A DNA stretch of 64,000 bases from Chryseobacterium sp. T16E-39 (GCF_002216065.1 NZ_CP022282.1:4526001-4590000); one strand, 5' to 3'. Counted from the stretch's first letter, positions 29,306 through 38,654 are shown. The notes: generated by a model from the sequence alone, not told the origin. Numbers and translations are program-made.

Positions 29306-30066
29306 CCAAGAACAGAAATGAAATAATTAAAAAATTACTGCTTTAATGCAGGTTAAAATAAACGTTTTTAGCTGTTTTTAAAAGATTACACATTTTATTT
29401 GGCTTTCAATCTCCTATCCATTATTTACCTGAAAGACTTGATTATTTTACTGGATATTTTTCAAAAGAAAAACCAAAAAAAAGAAAGCAGATACGCAGTG
29501 TTGACAATAATATAAGGCAAAAGGAAACGGAATAATGGGAGGATGTCAGTAGGGGAGGGTGCTGTTTATGCCGTAGTCTTTTGGTGGTTTAAGCGGTTGG
29601 CTGTCAACAATACCTTAGTTGCCTTTTTACTGTTTTAGGAAGAAATACCAAAGTCAATAAAACTCTACTATGGATTATTAGATTTAAGGCTACTTCTTGT
29701 AATGGTTCTGCAGATAGCTGCTCCTACAATTGATATACTTTATGGTCTAAGTAGGCAATTATTATCTCAATTCTTCCGACAATAAATTTATGTAAATAAA
29801 AATCACTGTAAAAATTACTACTAAATGATCTTAAAGGAGCCATTCATATTAAAAGACTTCCAGGAGGCACATTTATTCTCTGTGTTTTCGTAAAGCATCT
29901 CATAGCAGAAAAGTAAAGTAAGCAAAAATGATGAAAATTTATATTTTTCAGTTTAACTATTTAAATTTAGAAACTTGTTTTTAAATTATTTTATACTTCA
30001 CATCATAAATATAATTAGATGTATTGAGTCCTTTTCTAAGGAGTCTCTAAATTAAAAGCTCATAAA

Positions 30067-30093
30067 AGGAGTCTTTCAAATCGAAAGACTCCT
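30067..30093 (-). terminator. 11-bp perfect hairpin
   Basis: Arms AGGAGTCTTTC / GAAAGACTCCT with a 5-base loop, followed on the minus strand by TTTTATG. It lies behind a stronger terminator of the same gene. Confidence 0.45.
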
Positions 30094-30125
30094 ATCCAGT
30101 ATTTATGATAATTTTAAAAAGTGTT

Positions 30126-30153
30126 CTAAAAAAGCTTCCCGGGGCAGGGAAGC
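30126..30153 (-). terminator. Terminator of the Crp/Fnr gene
   Basis: On the minus strand, GCTTCCC and GGGAAGC arms with a 6-base loop are followed directly by TTTTTT. It lies about 140 bases after the stop. Confidence 0.6.
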
Positions 30154-30289
30154 AATATGACTGCAAAAATGATGAAAAATTATTATTAATGGATTTAAGT
30201 AATTCAAATTTATAGACTTATTTTGTGTTTATTTTATGATCATGATCATATTTTCACAATTGAAATTTGTTTCATTTTAATTTTTGGCA

Positions 30290-30886
30290 TCAATAAAGTA
30301 TCTTACCCCTTTCTATTTTTAAAATCTGTTCTGTTTCCATTTTCTTAATTGTTCTTATAACTGTCTCTACCGCTAGACCAGTGAGATTTGCAATTTGTTG
30401 TCTTGTAAATGGAACCTGAAAAGAATCGGATACATTTCTTAAGTTATAATCTTTGATGTAGTCTAAAACAGTCTTGATCTTTACAGATGGCTCTATACCA
30501 GATAAATTAAATAGCATTAAATATTTGTAATAAAGCCTCTCCGAAAGGCAGTGTAATAGATTTTGCATCACATGCACATTTTGACTCAATAAATTATCAA
30601 AATCACTCTTGCAAAGACACAATATTTTACAATCGGTCTTTGACATTGCACTCATTGGGTAGGGTCTTTCTGCAAATAATAAAGATTCGCCTATGCTTTG
30701 GCCGTCGTTTAAAATGTTTTGTGTGAATTCTTTTCCATTCTGATGATAATTAAATAACTCCACCATACCAGCGACTATTTGAAAGTAATACTTTGGAACA
30801 TTTCCTTCTTCGAAAATTAATTCTCCTGGTTGAAAATTCTTATAAACCGCACCATGTGCAACTAATAAATCTTCACTTATTATCAT
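30290..30886 (-). CDS. Crp/Fnr family transcription regulator
   Basis: This 198-residue protein has an N-terminal cyclic-nucleotide-binding fold (QPGELIFEEGNVPKYYFQIV, GQSIGESLLFAERPYPMSAM). A dimer helix follows, then a C-terminal Crp-type helix-turn-helix (FTRQQIANLTGLAVETVIRT). It has no N-terminal Cys cluster for an FNR-type iron-sulfur centre; the three Cys near residue 90 lie in a strand. The effector is unknown. It stands alone on the minus strand with its own terminator. This class is common on Bacteroidetes mobile elements and in stress regulation. Confidence 0.85.
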   Translation of the reverse strand: MIISEDLLVAHGAVYKNFQPGELIFEEGNVPKYYFQIVAGMVELFNYHQNGKEFTQNILNDGQSIGESLLFAERPYPMSAMSKTDCKILCLCKSDFDNLLSQNVHVMQNLLHCLSERLYYKYLMLFNLSGIEPSVKIKTVLDYIKDYNLRNVSDSFQVPFTRQQIANLTGLAVETVIRTIKKMETEQILKIERGKILY

Positions 30887-31590
30887 AATCGTAAGCTTTT
30901 AGGTTAAAAAAATAATTATTAATAAAGATTGATTTAAATTGCTTATCAAATTATAAGCCATTTTTATTTATGATGTGGTATGTGATGCTAATAATTTTTA
31001 AAATAAGGAATTTTAAGTTCGTTTAAGATGGTGGATCAGGTATTTATTGGCACATTTTTTATATTATTAGGAACAATGTAATTTTTTTCAAATTATGTGT
31101 TTTTTTAGCCTGTCTTCTGATAGGCTTTTTTCTTGGTAGGTAATAGATGAATATAAACAGATAGTTTTATTGCGTTCGTCTCGAAAATCGCTGACAGTGA
31201 TAGGGAACTGGCTATAACATTAATGAAAAGCAACCAGAAGAATTTATCGAAATTTATACATTATCGCTAATCTTACGCTCAAAGAATTTTACATCTGATT
31301 GATTATTTGTATTTTAGTTGACTATAAGAATGATGAATTTCTTCGCAACAATTTTCGCTTGTTGCTAATTAAAAATAAATTTTATTGAAACTGTAAATAT
31401 TGTAGCTGCAGGAGAGAGTTTCTGTGAAAAGTCAAATCTTTTGTATAAATACTTAAAAATAGGAAACTGTTGTCTATCTATATTTATAAAAGATGAACAA
31501 GTTGGCAATTCTAAGCCAAGTACATCAAGAAAGTGACTTAGTTCATTAATATTTGAGTTGCCTGATACTTTTATTTAAAAAGGTATTGAA
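30887..31590. other. 0.7-kb gene-poor spacer upstream of the recombinase
   Basis: No credible gene is seen. A short plus-strand frame (31028, beginning MVDQVFIGTFFILLGTM) ends about 25 bases before a good terminator, so a lost gene or small transcript may have ended here. Confidence 0.35.
31107..31132 (+). terminator. Orphan intrinsic terminator
   Basis: AGCCTGTC / GATAGGCT (one G-U pair) with loop TTCT, followed by TTTTTTCTT. The nearest upstream plus-strand gene ends 2 kb earlier. Confidence 0.5.
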
Positions 31591-31749
31591 ATGGATACGA
31601 ATGTTGGAATTAAGAATATAAGCATTGATGAGGTTATCAAAATTTTTAGAGTAGAGGGAATTGAATTAACTCTTGAGGAAGCGGAGCAAATCATAACCTT
31701 CCTAACAATGCTCTTGAAAATTACCGTTAACCGGTTTTTAGATGAATAA
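31591..31749 (+). CDS. Small protein preceding the serine recombinase
   Basis: This 52-residue gene reads MDTNVGIKNISIDEVIKIFR, then an acidic segment (GIELTLEEAEQIITFLTMLL) and NRFLDE. It overlaps the first 8 bases of the recombinase gene, so the two are translationally coupled. Short proteins with this EG-(I/V)-x-L-(T/S)-x-E-E-A phrasing are regularly found just upstream of Bacteroidetes serine recombinases and may assist or regulate them. That association is from memory and the function is unknown. Confidence 0.6.
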   Translation: MDTNVGIKNISIDEVIKIFRVEGIELTLEEAEQIITFLTMLLKITVNRFLDE

Positions 31750-33499
31750 TATATTAGAAATTATAAAGATGAAAAAAGCCGATTTATATATTCGTGTTTC
31801 AACTGATGAACAGGCAGATAAAGGTTATTCTCAAAGAGATCAGGAGGAGAGATTAAGACGTTACTGTGAAAATAATAGTATCGTAGTTGGTCAGATTATT
31901 TATGAAGATTATTCAGCCAAGACTTTCAACAGACCCGAGTGGAGCCAACTACTTGAAACTCTTAAGAAGAAAAGTTCAAGAACAAATCTATTGCTATTTA
32001 CAAAGTGGGACCGTTTTAGCAGAAATGCAGGTGATGCCTATCAGATGATCAATATTCTTAAAAAACTTAATGTTGAGCCACAAGCAATAGAGCAACCGCT
32101 AGATCTTTCCATTCCTGAGAACAAAATGATGTTAGCTATCTACCTTGCTGCACCTGAAGTTGAAAATGATAGGCGTGCTTTAAATACATACCATGGAATG
32201 CGTCGTGCCAAAAAAGAAGGAAGGTTGATGGGGAGGGCACCCTATGGCTACGCCAATAAGATTACTGAGGATGGGAGAAAGTATGTTACTCCAAAAGAAC
32301 CAGAAGCTTCCAACATGAAATGGGCTTTCAATGAAATTTCGAAGGGTGTGTTTTCTGCTAGTCAAGTTATGGAAATGATGAATAGGCGAGAGGGGAAATC
32401 TGTAAAGGTCAGTGCATTCCTTGCTGGCCTACGAAATCCTGCTTATTGCGGAAAAATATTTATAGAACAATACCATGAAGAGGATGCTCATTTTATTGCA
32501 AGCATTCATGAGCCTTTGGTTAGTGACGAACTATTCGAAAAGGTTCAAAATATAATGGATGGTAATGCAAATCTAGCCAGACCCAATGTTAAAATACTGT
32601 CTGACGATAATCTACCATTAAGGGGTTTTTTGATCTGTCCTGAATGTGGACATTTGATAACAGGCAGTGCATCTACTGGACGCACAGGGCGAAAATATTA
32701 TTATTATCATTGTCAGTCCCCTTGTAAATATCGTTATAAATCAGAAATTATAAACAGCAAATTTTTAGAGGTACTTCAGGCTTTGGAGATGAGGGAGTCC
32801 ATAAAAAATTATTTGAAAAAAGTCCTGAAAAAAAATTTTGAGAAGTTGATTACTAATCCCCAACATGAAAGAAAAACAATTCTTTTAGAAATCGATGGTT
32901 TGAATAATAGATTAAAATTGGCAAGGAACAAATTGTTACAGGATATTATTGATGGTGATGAATACCTGGAAATTAAGAACGAATGTAAAAATCAAATTGA
33001 AAAACTAGAAGCCAAGTTAACCAAAGGAAAAGATAACAAAAAAATAGATTTTCCAAGATTACTAGACCAAGCATTATCGAACATAGCAAACCTTGCTAAA
33101 GTCTATACTGATGGCGATATAAATGAAAAACGTAAAATGATTGGTTCGATATTCCCTGAAAAATTGGAATTTTCTGAAAATCGTTATCGAACCACCAGGA
33201 CGAATGTTTTACTCTCGTATATATATCAGATAAACAATGAGTTAGGAAAAGAAAAAAACCGGAATAAAAGTGAATTATCACCTCTTTCCGGTCTTGTACC
33301 CAGTGCCGGAATCGAACCGGCACATCTTTCGATACTAGAGTTTGAGTCTAGCGCGTCTACCAATTCCGCCAACTGGGCTTGCTTTAAATTGGTGTGCAAA
33401 TATAGAAACTTTTCTGAAAATCTGAAAATTTTTATGAACTTTTCTTTAGAAAATTATTTCCAAACCATCGTAAGCAAGGTGCATTCCGGATGGAAGTAA
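31742..33499 (+). CDS. Large serine recombinase, reading through a tRNA-Leu gene
   Basis: This 585-residue frame begins with the resolvase catalytic domain (DLYIRVSTDEQADKGYS with the nucleophilic Ser; TKWDRFSRNAGDAYQMI). The recombinase domain follows at about 160-270 (GRAPYGYANKITEDGRKYVT), then a zinc ribbon (LICPECGHLITG ... YYYYHCQSPCKYRY) and a coiled coil. The start could also be the Met at 31769. Genuine recombinase sequence stops near residue 515. The last 70 residues are translation of a tRNA-Leu on the opposite strand (PSAGIEPAHLSILEF) and of the end of the MBL gene. The native stop was evidently lost when the element joined this site. The enzyme should integrate and excise the element. 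Confidence 0.85.
   Translation: MNNILEIIKMKKADLYIRVSTDEQADKGYSQRDQEERLRRYCENNSIVVGQIIYEDYSAKTFNRPEWSQLLETLKKKSSRTNLLLFTKWDRFSRNAGDAYQMINILKKLNVEPQAIEQPLDLSIPENKMMLAIYLAAPEVENDRRALNTYHGMRRAKKEGRLMGRAPYGYANKITEDGRKYVTPKEPEASNMKWAFNEISKGVFSASQVMEMMNRREGKSVKVSAFLAGLRNPAYCGKIFIEQYHEEDAHFIASIHEPLVSDELFEKVQNIMDGNANLARPNVKILSDDNLPLRGFLICPECGHLITGSASTGRTGRKYYYYHCQSPCKYRYKSEIINSKFLEVLQALEMRESIKNYLKKVLKKNFEKLITNPQHERKTILLEIDGLNNRLKLARNKLLQDIIDGDEYLEIKNECKNQIEKLEAKLTKGKDNKKIDFPRLLDQALSNIANLAKVYTDGDINEKRKMIGSIFPEKLEFSENRYRTTRTNVLLSYIYQINNELGKEKNRNKSELSPLSGLVPSAGIEPAHLSILEFESSASTNSANWACFKLVCKYRNFSENLKIFMNFSLENYFQTIVSKVHSGWK
33297..33378 (-). tRNA. tRNA-Leu (anticodon CAA)
   Basis: On the minus strand the acceptor arms GCCCAGT / ACTGGGT pair (first pair G-U). 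There is a D arm with GGCGGAATTGGTAGACGC, an anticodon stem CTAGA / TCTAG with loop CTCAAAC, a class II variable arm TATC-GAAA-GATG, and a T arm GCCGG-TTCGATT-CCGGC. No CCA is encoded. Its 3' end faces the mobile element, the usual orientation of an attachment site, and the gene remains complete after integration. Confidence 0.93.
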
Positions 33500-34213
33500 T
33501 TTATCTTCAACGTCATGCAGTCCTAAATGATGACTGATATGGGTAAGAAATAATTGTTTAGGTTGCAGCTCTTCGTACAGTTTAATAGTGTCTGGAAGGA
33601 TAAAATGAGCCGGATGAGGGTCAAATTTCCGAATGGCGTTTAGAATGAGAACATCCAGATCTTTTAATTTTTCTTTTTCCGTATCCGAAATAAAACTGGC
33701 ATCTGTGATGTAGGCAAGTTTTTTAAATTTATAACCGAAAATAGGGATCTGATGGTGCATCACCTCAATCGGGATAATTTCTGTATCTAAAATAGTGAAA
33801 GGTTTGTTTTCAATCTCATGTAAATCAAAAGCCGGGGCACCCGGATAACGTACATCTGCAAAAGCATAGGGAAAACGTTTTTTGATTTCATTTCCTACCC
33901 TTGCGTTGCTGTAAATAGGCATGTTTTGTCCACTTTTAAAAATAAGCGGACGCATATCATCGAGGCCGATAACATGGTCATTATGTTCGTGGGTAATAAG
34001 CGCGATATCTACTGTGTTTTCGTGGTTTACCAGCATCTGCTGCCTGAAATCCGGGCCGCAGTCGATCAGTATTTTTCGGTTTTCTTCTGTAGAGATCATT
34101 ACCGAAGATCGTAAGCGACTGTCCTTTGGATTATCCGAAGTACAGACCTCACAAGTGCAGCCAATAACGGGTACGCCTTGGGAAGTACCAGTTCCTAAAA
34201 ATTTCAACTTCAT
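33446..34213 (-). CDS. MBL-fold metallo-hydrolase (PhnP-like)
   Basis: This 255-residue protein opens MKLKFLGTGTSQGVPVIGC, carries a Cys-x-x-Cys (CTCEVCTS), and has the metal motif THEHNDHVIGLDD, later HPAHFIL and LTHISHHLGLHDVED. It belongs to the cytosolic phosphodiesterase-like branch of the metallo-beta-lactamase fold (PhnP/YycJ relatives); the substrate is not identifiable. Its 3' end overlaps the run-through tail of the recombinase frame by 54 bases, an artefact of the integration junction. It is likely part of the chromosome proper. Confidence 0.85.
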   Translation of the reverse strand: MKLKFLGTGTSQGVPVIGCTCEVCTSDNPKDSRLRSSVMISTEENRKILIDCGPDFRQQMLVNHENTVDIALITHEHNDHVIGLDDMRPLIFKSGQNMPIYSNARVGNEIKKRFPYAFADVRYPGAPAFDLHEIENKPFTILDTEIIPIEVMHHQIPIFGYKFKKLAYITDASFISDTEKEKLKDLDVLILNAIRKFDPHPAHFILPDTIKLYEELQPKQLFLTHISHHLGLHDVEDKLLPSGMHLAYDGLEIIF

Positions 34214-34266
34214 TTGTTTTGAGGTTGGTATTATTTTGGTAAATTTACAAAAAATTTAATGTCCTA

Positions 34267-35694
34267 ATGTATCAGAAACTAACTCCTAAACAAAAAGCAT
34301 TAACAATTAATCTAGATCCTACTATTTATGGTACTTTCGCGGAAATTGGAGCAGGGCAGGAGACTGTTCGACATTTTTTTAGAGCAGGTGGAGCTTCCGG
34401 TACAATTGCTAAGGCGATGTCAGCTTATGACAAAGATTTTAGTGATGCCATCTACGGGAAAGAAGCTAAAAACAGGTATGTAACCCAAAACAGACTTCGT
34501 AAAATGCTTCGCTATGAAGTAGCTTTGATCGAAGAACGAATTTCCAGAGAAAACAGCCCGAACAGAAAGTTTTTTTCCTATGCAAATACCGTTACTACCA
34601 TTAACTTTGATAAGACCCTTAAAGGGCACGGTTGGGTAGGAATCCGTTTTCAGGTGAAAGAAAATGAAGGCTATAACGAAATTGTTATCCACGTTAAATT
34701 CAAAGAAAATGATGCTACTTTACAGCAGGAAACTCTTGGGAATTTAGGGGTAAACCTTATTTTTGGAGCTTTTACTTATTACGACAACCCACGAACTTTA
34801 ATCGAGTCATTGTATGATGATGTAGCGACTGACAATCTTGAAATTGATATGATCGATTTCAGTGGGCCTGCATTTGATTATGTAGATAATAGACTGATGT
34901 CTTTACAGTTGGTGAAGAACAATATGACAGATGCGGTTATTTTCAACAGTCAGGGGAATAACATGCTACCTGCTGATATTTTATACAAGAAAAATATTTT
35001 TGCCGTACGGGGAAGTTTCAGACCTGTAACGAAGGTAAATATTGATATGCTTCAAAATGGTATTGATATGTTTATGAAAGATGCAGCCTGTACAGAAGAT
35101 CAGACAGAAATTTTAATTGAAATTACCATTTCAAATTTACGTGCTGATGGTGATATCGATGAGAGAGATTTTATGGACAGGGTAGATATCCTGGGTAAAT
35201 TAGGATATACTGTAATTGTTTCCAACTTCTCTGAATATTATCGTTTGATCGATTATTTTGCCTCTTATACCACAGGGAATATTGGGGTGGCAATGGGAGT
35301 AAATAACCTATTGATGGTATTTGATGAGAAATATTATAAAAATTTATCCGGTGGAATTCTTGAAGCTTTTGGTAAATTTTTCCGTAATGGGATGAGGGTG
35401 TATCTTTATCCGTATAAAGATCCTGAAACCCATGAACTGTTGGATGCATCAACACTTAAGGTAGAAGAAAACCTAAAAGAACTGTATAAATATTTCAAAC
35501 TGAATAACCGTATTGTAGATATCAAAAATTATAATCCGGAATTCCTGGAGATCTATTCCAGAGAAATATTAAGGAAAATAGCTTGTAATATCAAAGGTTG
35601 GGAAACTCAGGTTCCTGAGGGGGTTGCAGAAATGATCAAAGAGCGTGGAATGTTCGGCTATAAAGAAGAACTTTCATTAAAACAATTTTCTTAA
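34267..35694 (+). CDS. Conserved cytosolic protein of unknown function
   Basis: This 475-residue protein has no signal peptide and no membrane segment. The N-terminal stretch (KALTINLDPTIYGTFAEIG, AGQETVRHFFRAGGASGTIA, AYDKDFSDAIYG) is strongly conserved in Bacteroidota as I recall, and the family is sometimes given misleading names such as TonB-dependent receptor. I cannot assign a reaction. It begins 53 bases from the divergent MBL gene and is followed 12 bases later by a GAF protein, probably in one transcript. Confidence 0.75.
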   Translation: MYQKLTPKQKALTINLDPTIYGTFAEIGAGQETVRHFFRAGGASGTIAKAMSAYDKDFSDAIYGKEAKNRYVTQNRLRKMLRYEVALIEERISRENSPNRKFFSYANTVTTINFDKTLKGHGWVGIRFQVKENEGYNEIVIHVKFKENDATLQQETLGNLGVNLIFGAFTYYDNPRTLIESLYDDVATDNLEIDMIDFSGPAFDYVDNRLMSLQLVKNNMTDAVIFNSQGNNMLPADILYKKNIFAVRGSFRPVTKVNIDMLQNGIDMFMKDAACTEDQTEILIEITISNLRADGDIDERDFMDRVDILGKLGYTVIVSNFSEYYRLIDYFASYTTGNIGVAMGVNNLLMVFDEKYYKNLSGGILEAFGKFFRNGMRVYLYPYKDPETHELLDASTLKVEENLKELYKYFKLNNRIVDIKNYNPEFLEIYSREILRKIACNIKGWETQVPEGVAEMIKERGMFGYKEELSLKQFS

Positions 35695-35706
35695 AACAAT
35701 AATATA

Positions 35707-36156
35707 ATGTCAGAATTAAAGAAAAGACTTTCTTCTATTCTTGAAAGTCCAAAACATAATACAGAAGAGAAACTTCAGAAAGTTTGTCACCTGCTGGATC
35801 AGGAGATTTCCTATTTCAACTGGACCGGTTTCTATTTTAAAAATGGAGATAAGGAAGAACTAATATTAGGTCCTTATGTGGGAGCTGAGACCGATCATAC
35901 AATTATTCCTTATGGAAAAGGGATTTGTGGACAGGTCGCTGTTTCTAATGAAACGTTTGTAGTTCCTGATGTAAACCAGGAAAGTAATTACTTAAGTTGT
36001 TCAATCGATACAAAAGCAGAAATCGTAGTTCCTATCTTTAAAAATGGAGAAAATATCGGTCAGATCGATATTGATTCACACAAAGTAGATCCATTTACAG
36101 ATGAAGATCGCGAATTATTAGAATGGCTTTGTAAGGAAGTTTCTAAAATTTTGTAA
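35707..36156 (+). CDS. GAF-domain protein, probable free methionine-R-sulfoxide reductase
   Basis: This 149-residue single GAF domain carries FNWTGFYFKNGDKEELILG, YGKGICGQVAV, NYLSCSIDTKAEIVVPI and IGQIDIDSHKVDPFTDED. The Cys in GICG and the Cys before SIDTKAEIVVP align with catalytic Cys of fRMsr enzymes (YebR/MsrC type), which reduce free methionine-R-sulfoxide. Length and motif order match. A strong terminator follows 26 bases downstream. Confidence 0.8.
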   Translation: MSELKKRLSSILESPKHNTEEKLQKVCHLLDQEISYFNWTGFYFKNGDKEELILGPYVGAETDHTIIPYGKGICGQVAVSNETFVVPDVNQESNYLSCSIDTKAEIVVPIFKNGENIGQIDIDSHKVDPFTDEDRELLEWLCKEVSKIL

Positions 36157-36181
36157 TAAAGAATATCTTAAAGAAAAATAG

Positions 36182-36209
36182 AACTCCGGCTTTAGTCGGA
36201 GTTTTTTTT
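36182..36209 (+). terminator. Terminator after the GAF gene
   Basis: AACTCCG / CGGAGTT stem followed by TTTTTTT. Confidence 0.8.
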
Positions 36210-36212
36210 AAT

Positions 36213-36284
36213 CTCTCGCAGATCAAGCTGATTTAGCAGATGAGTGAACATGAAAAAATCTGCATTATCTGCGCAATCTGCGAG
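36213..36284. repeat. Dispersed palindromic repeat, copy 1 (CTCGCAGAT...ATCTGCGAG)
   Basis: Outer arms TCTCGCAGAT and AATCTGCGAG flank about 50 bases with further GCAGAT/ATCTGC motifs. Two other copies occur at 52359-52433 and 54589-54649, all intergenic. Confidence 0.65.
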
Positions 36285-36313
36285 CAAAAACAATATGCTT
36301 ATTTATTCAATAG

Positions 36314-36372
36314 AAATGGGCTTTAGCCCGTTTAAAAAAACAAAGTATCTAAAATCGATTGGCTTTAGCCAA
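36314..36372. repeat. Two GGCTTTAGCC hairpins
   Basis: AAATGGGCTTTAGCCCGTTT (36314-36333) and TTGGCTTTAGCCAA (36359-36372) are short palindromes with the same TTTA loop, between convergent genes. They look like a second small intergenic repeat family. Confidence 0.5.
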
Positions 36373-36375
36373 AAC

Positions 36376-37110
36376 TTAAAAAGAAGAATTTATTTCAGAT
36401 ATCAATTCTCTGAAATAATTTTCACACTTCGCGATATGTGTTCCATACCAGGAAAAAGCTTCCCCATCCACGATCATGATTTTCTTGTCAGGATAATATT
36501 CCTTTAGCTCTGCAATATGTTTTTCCTTAAATGGGAAAGGTTCGGAAGATAGCATGATCAGATCGGTATCAGCAAGGTCTTCAATGGTAATTTCCGGATA
36601 ACGCGTTTTATCCTTGAAAGTATTTTCAAAGCCTATTTCTGTTAAAATCCTGTGAATAAATGTATCAGATCCAATGGTCATATATGGATTTTTCCAGATC
36701 AGGTAAGCTGCTTTAATTTTAGAATTAATTTTAGCCAGATTTAAAACCTCATAAATTTTCAGATTGTAGGCTTTTGCCTTTTCCTCCTGATGGAAAATAT
36801 TGCCAAGGCTTTTTAATAAATAATAATTATCTTCAATGGTTTCAACATTAGTGATTATAACTTTAAAATCCTCCATCAATGCTTCAACCTGCTCCTTGAT
36901 ATTTTCTTCTTTATTAGCAAGGATGAGATCGGGCTGCAGGCTTTTAATCTTTTCGATATTCAGATTTTTAGTTCCACCTATTATGGGAATGTTCTTGATT
37001 TTTTCTTTGGGATGAATACAGAATTTTGTTCTTCCTACAACTTCGTTTTCAGTTAACCCCAAATCAAATAAGGCCTCCGTAATAGAGGGTACCAGAGAAA
37101 TAACTTTCAT
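36376..37110 (-). CDS. Helical-backbone metal receptor (BtuF-like substrate-binding protein)
   Basis: This 244-residue protein opens MKVISLVPSITEALFDLGL and contains VVGRTKFCIHP, IIGGTKNLNIEKIKSLQPDL, YLIWKNPYMTIGSDTFIHRI and FSWYGTHI. These fit the family of periplasmic metal/cobalamin/siderophore receptors with a single helical backbone. Unlike ABC-transporter partners it has no signal peptide, so it may be cytoplasmic, and no permease is adjacent. It follows mgtE by 19 bases on the same strand. Confidence 0.8.
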   Translation of the reverse strand: MKVISLVPSITEALFDLGLTENEVVGRTKFCIHPKEKIKNIPIIGGTKNLNIEKIKSLQPDLILANKEENIKEQVEALMEDFKVIITNVETIEDNYYLLKSLGNIFHQEEKAKAYNLKIYEVLNLAKINSKIKAAYLIWKNPYMTIGSDTFIHRILTEIGFENTFKDKTRYPEITIEDLADTDLIMLSSEPFPFKEKHIAELKEYYPDKKIMIVDGEAFSWYGTHIAKCENYFRELISEINSSF

Positions 37111-37129
37111 TGTCAGACTTTGTCTAAAA

Positions 37130-38476
37130 TTACAAAAGTTTGCCGGTTAAGAAAAGTCCGGCTACAGAAAAGTAAATAATTAATCCTGTAACATCTACCA
37201 GAGTAGCGACAAAAGGAGCTGAAGAGGTAGCAGGGTCCAATTTTAGCTTTTTCAGGATAAATGGAACCATTGAACCTGAGAGAGTTCCCCAAAGTACGAT
37301 CAATACTAAAGAAACAGCAACACTTAAGCCTACGTATACCCAATGGTCACCATAGCTGAAGAATCCTGCTTCATGCCAGATCATAATTCTTAAAAAACCG
37401 ATTATCCCTAATATTCCCCCTAGGAACAAGCCTGTGAAAATTTCTTTTCGCATGACGTACCACCAGTCTTTCAAACCGATCTCCTGAAGTGCCATAGCTC
37501 GAATAATAAGTGTAGCTGCCTGTGAACCTGAGTTTCCACCACTGGAAATAATCAGAGGGACAAATAATGCCAGTACAACGGCTTTTTGAATTTCATCTTC
37601 AAAATATCCCATTGCTGATGCGGTAAGCATTTCGGAAAAGAATAATATGATCAGCCACATTCCTCTCTTTTTTACCATTTCGATAAGAGAAGTTTGTGTA
37701 TAAGGTAAATCTAAGGCTTCAAGACCCCCGAATTTCTGAATGTCTTCCGTATTTTGTTGCTCAATCTGATCGAGGATGTCATCAATGGTTACAATCCCTA
37801 CAAGAACCCCGGATTCTGTGATAATGGGAAGTGCCGTGCGGTCATATTTTTCAAAATAGGTCACCGCATCCTCTTTTGAGGTCATTGTAGTGATGGCTAC
37901 GAAATGATTATCGGTGAGATCTGATACTAAAGTATCTTCTTCAGCCAATAGTAAACTTCCAACAGCTAAGTCATCAATAAGTCGGTTTCTTTCGTCCACC
38001 ACATACAAGTGGTTCATCGTTTCAACCCTTTTTCCTACTTTTTTTATTTGTTGCAGGCATTTTTTTACGGTCCACTCTTTACGGATCTGGATGTAATAGG
38101 GAGTCATCAGACGGGCGATGGAATCAGAATGATATCCGAGCAGTTTTAAGGCAATCCTTCTTTCCTGTGGATTCAGATGATTGATGGAGTATTTGATAAG
38201 CTCATCAGGGAAATCCTCGAATAATGCTGTTCTGTCATCCGGTGTCATTGCATTCAGGATTTCTGAAACATCATCACTTCCGATGCTTCGGATAGTTTCT
38301 TCCTGAAAGTCAGGATCAAGATGTGAAAAAACCTCTGCCTTATATTCTTTAGGAACTTTCAAAAATGCCAGGAGCCTCTCATCAGCAGGAAGGTTGCTAA
38401 GAGTTTCGGCAATATCGGCAGGATTTAAGATAAGTTCGTCAGTATAATTCAAAACGTGAGATTTTTGGATATGCAA
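37130..38476 (-). CDS. mgtE: Magnesium transporter MgtE
   Basis: This 448-residue protein has the MgtE N domain ([20 protein letters not shown], with [20 protein letters not shown]), two CBS domains (ASP-like gate with [20 protein letters not shown]) and five C-terminal transmembrane helices with [20 protein letters not shown] and [20 protein letters not shown]. This is the complete architecture of the Mg2+ channel. The start is a TTG at 38476; no ATG is available before the N domain. A -7 box at 38514-38521 sits at a suitable distance upstream. Confidence 0.93.
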   Translation of the reverse strand: MHIQKSHVLNYTDELILNPADIAETLSNLPADERLLAFLKVPKEYKAEVFSHLDPDFQEETIRSIGSDDVSEILNAMTPDDRTALFEDFPDELIKYSINHLNPQERRIALKLLGYHSDSIARLMTPYYIQIRKEWTVKKCLQQIKKVGKRVETMNHLYVVDERNRLIDDLAVGSLLLAEEDTLVSDLTDNHFVAITTMTSKEDAVTYFEKYDRTALPIITESGVLVGIVTIDDILDQIEQQNTEDIQKFGGLEALDLPYTQTSLIEMVKKRGMWLIILFFSEMLTASAMGYFEDEIQKAVVLALFVPLIISSGGNSGSQAATLIIRAMALQEIGLKDWWYVMRKEIFTGLFLGGILGIIGFLRIMIWHEAGFFSYGDHWVYVGLSVAVSLVLIVLWGTLSGSMVPFILKKLKLDPATSSAPFVATLVDVTGLIIYFSVAGLFLTGKLL

Positions 38477-38513
38477 AAATAATTCAATTTTTTAAAATTG
38501 ACCAATGATGTTG

Positions 38514-38521
38514 CAAAATTA
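38514..38521 (-). promoter_or_regulatory. Probable -7 box of mgtE (TAATTTTG)
   Basis: TAATTTTG on the minus strand matches TAnnTTTG and would give a leader of about 30 bases before the TTG start. The upstream -33 element is not clear. Confidence 0.35.
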
Positions 38522-38584
38522 AGGATTTATTAAAGTTTTATTCTTGTCGAAAATGTTAATTAACATGCATTTGTAGGGATATAA

Positions 38585-38618
38585 AAATAAAAAAAACATC
38601 CGTAAAAAACGGATGTTT
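38585..38618 (-). terminator. Terminator of the peptide gene cluster
   Basis: Perfect 10-bp stem AAACATCCGT / ACGGATGTTT with a 5-base loop, followed on the minus strand by TTTTTTATTTTTAT. It lies 37 bases after the last peptide gene. Confidence 0.75.
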
Positions 38619-38654
38619 AAATTAGTTTAAAACTGTTTGAAGGTTTTTGCTTGA

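Larger units (their letters stand above)
29096..30289. other. 1.2-kb gene-free segment inside the mobile element
   Basis: No frame of convincing coding character was found. A 31-codon frame (29546 onward, beginning MSVGEGAVYAVVFWWFKR) reads like a hydrophobic protein fragment and may be a relic. The right end holds two hairpins that probably end the minus-strand Crp/Fnr transcript. Confidence 0.4.

Noticed and set aside
16800..33297. Second attachment-site copy of the tRNA-Leu 3' end
   Set aside because: I looked for a repeat of CTTGTACCCAGTGCCGG further left and did not see one by eye, so the left end of the element remains undefined.
33921..34259. 112-codon plus-strand frame opposite the MBL hydrolase
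   Set aside because: Antisense shadow of a well supported gene; no recognisable protein features.
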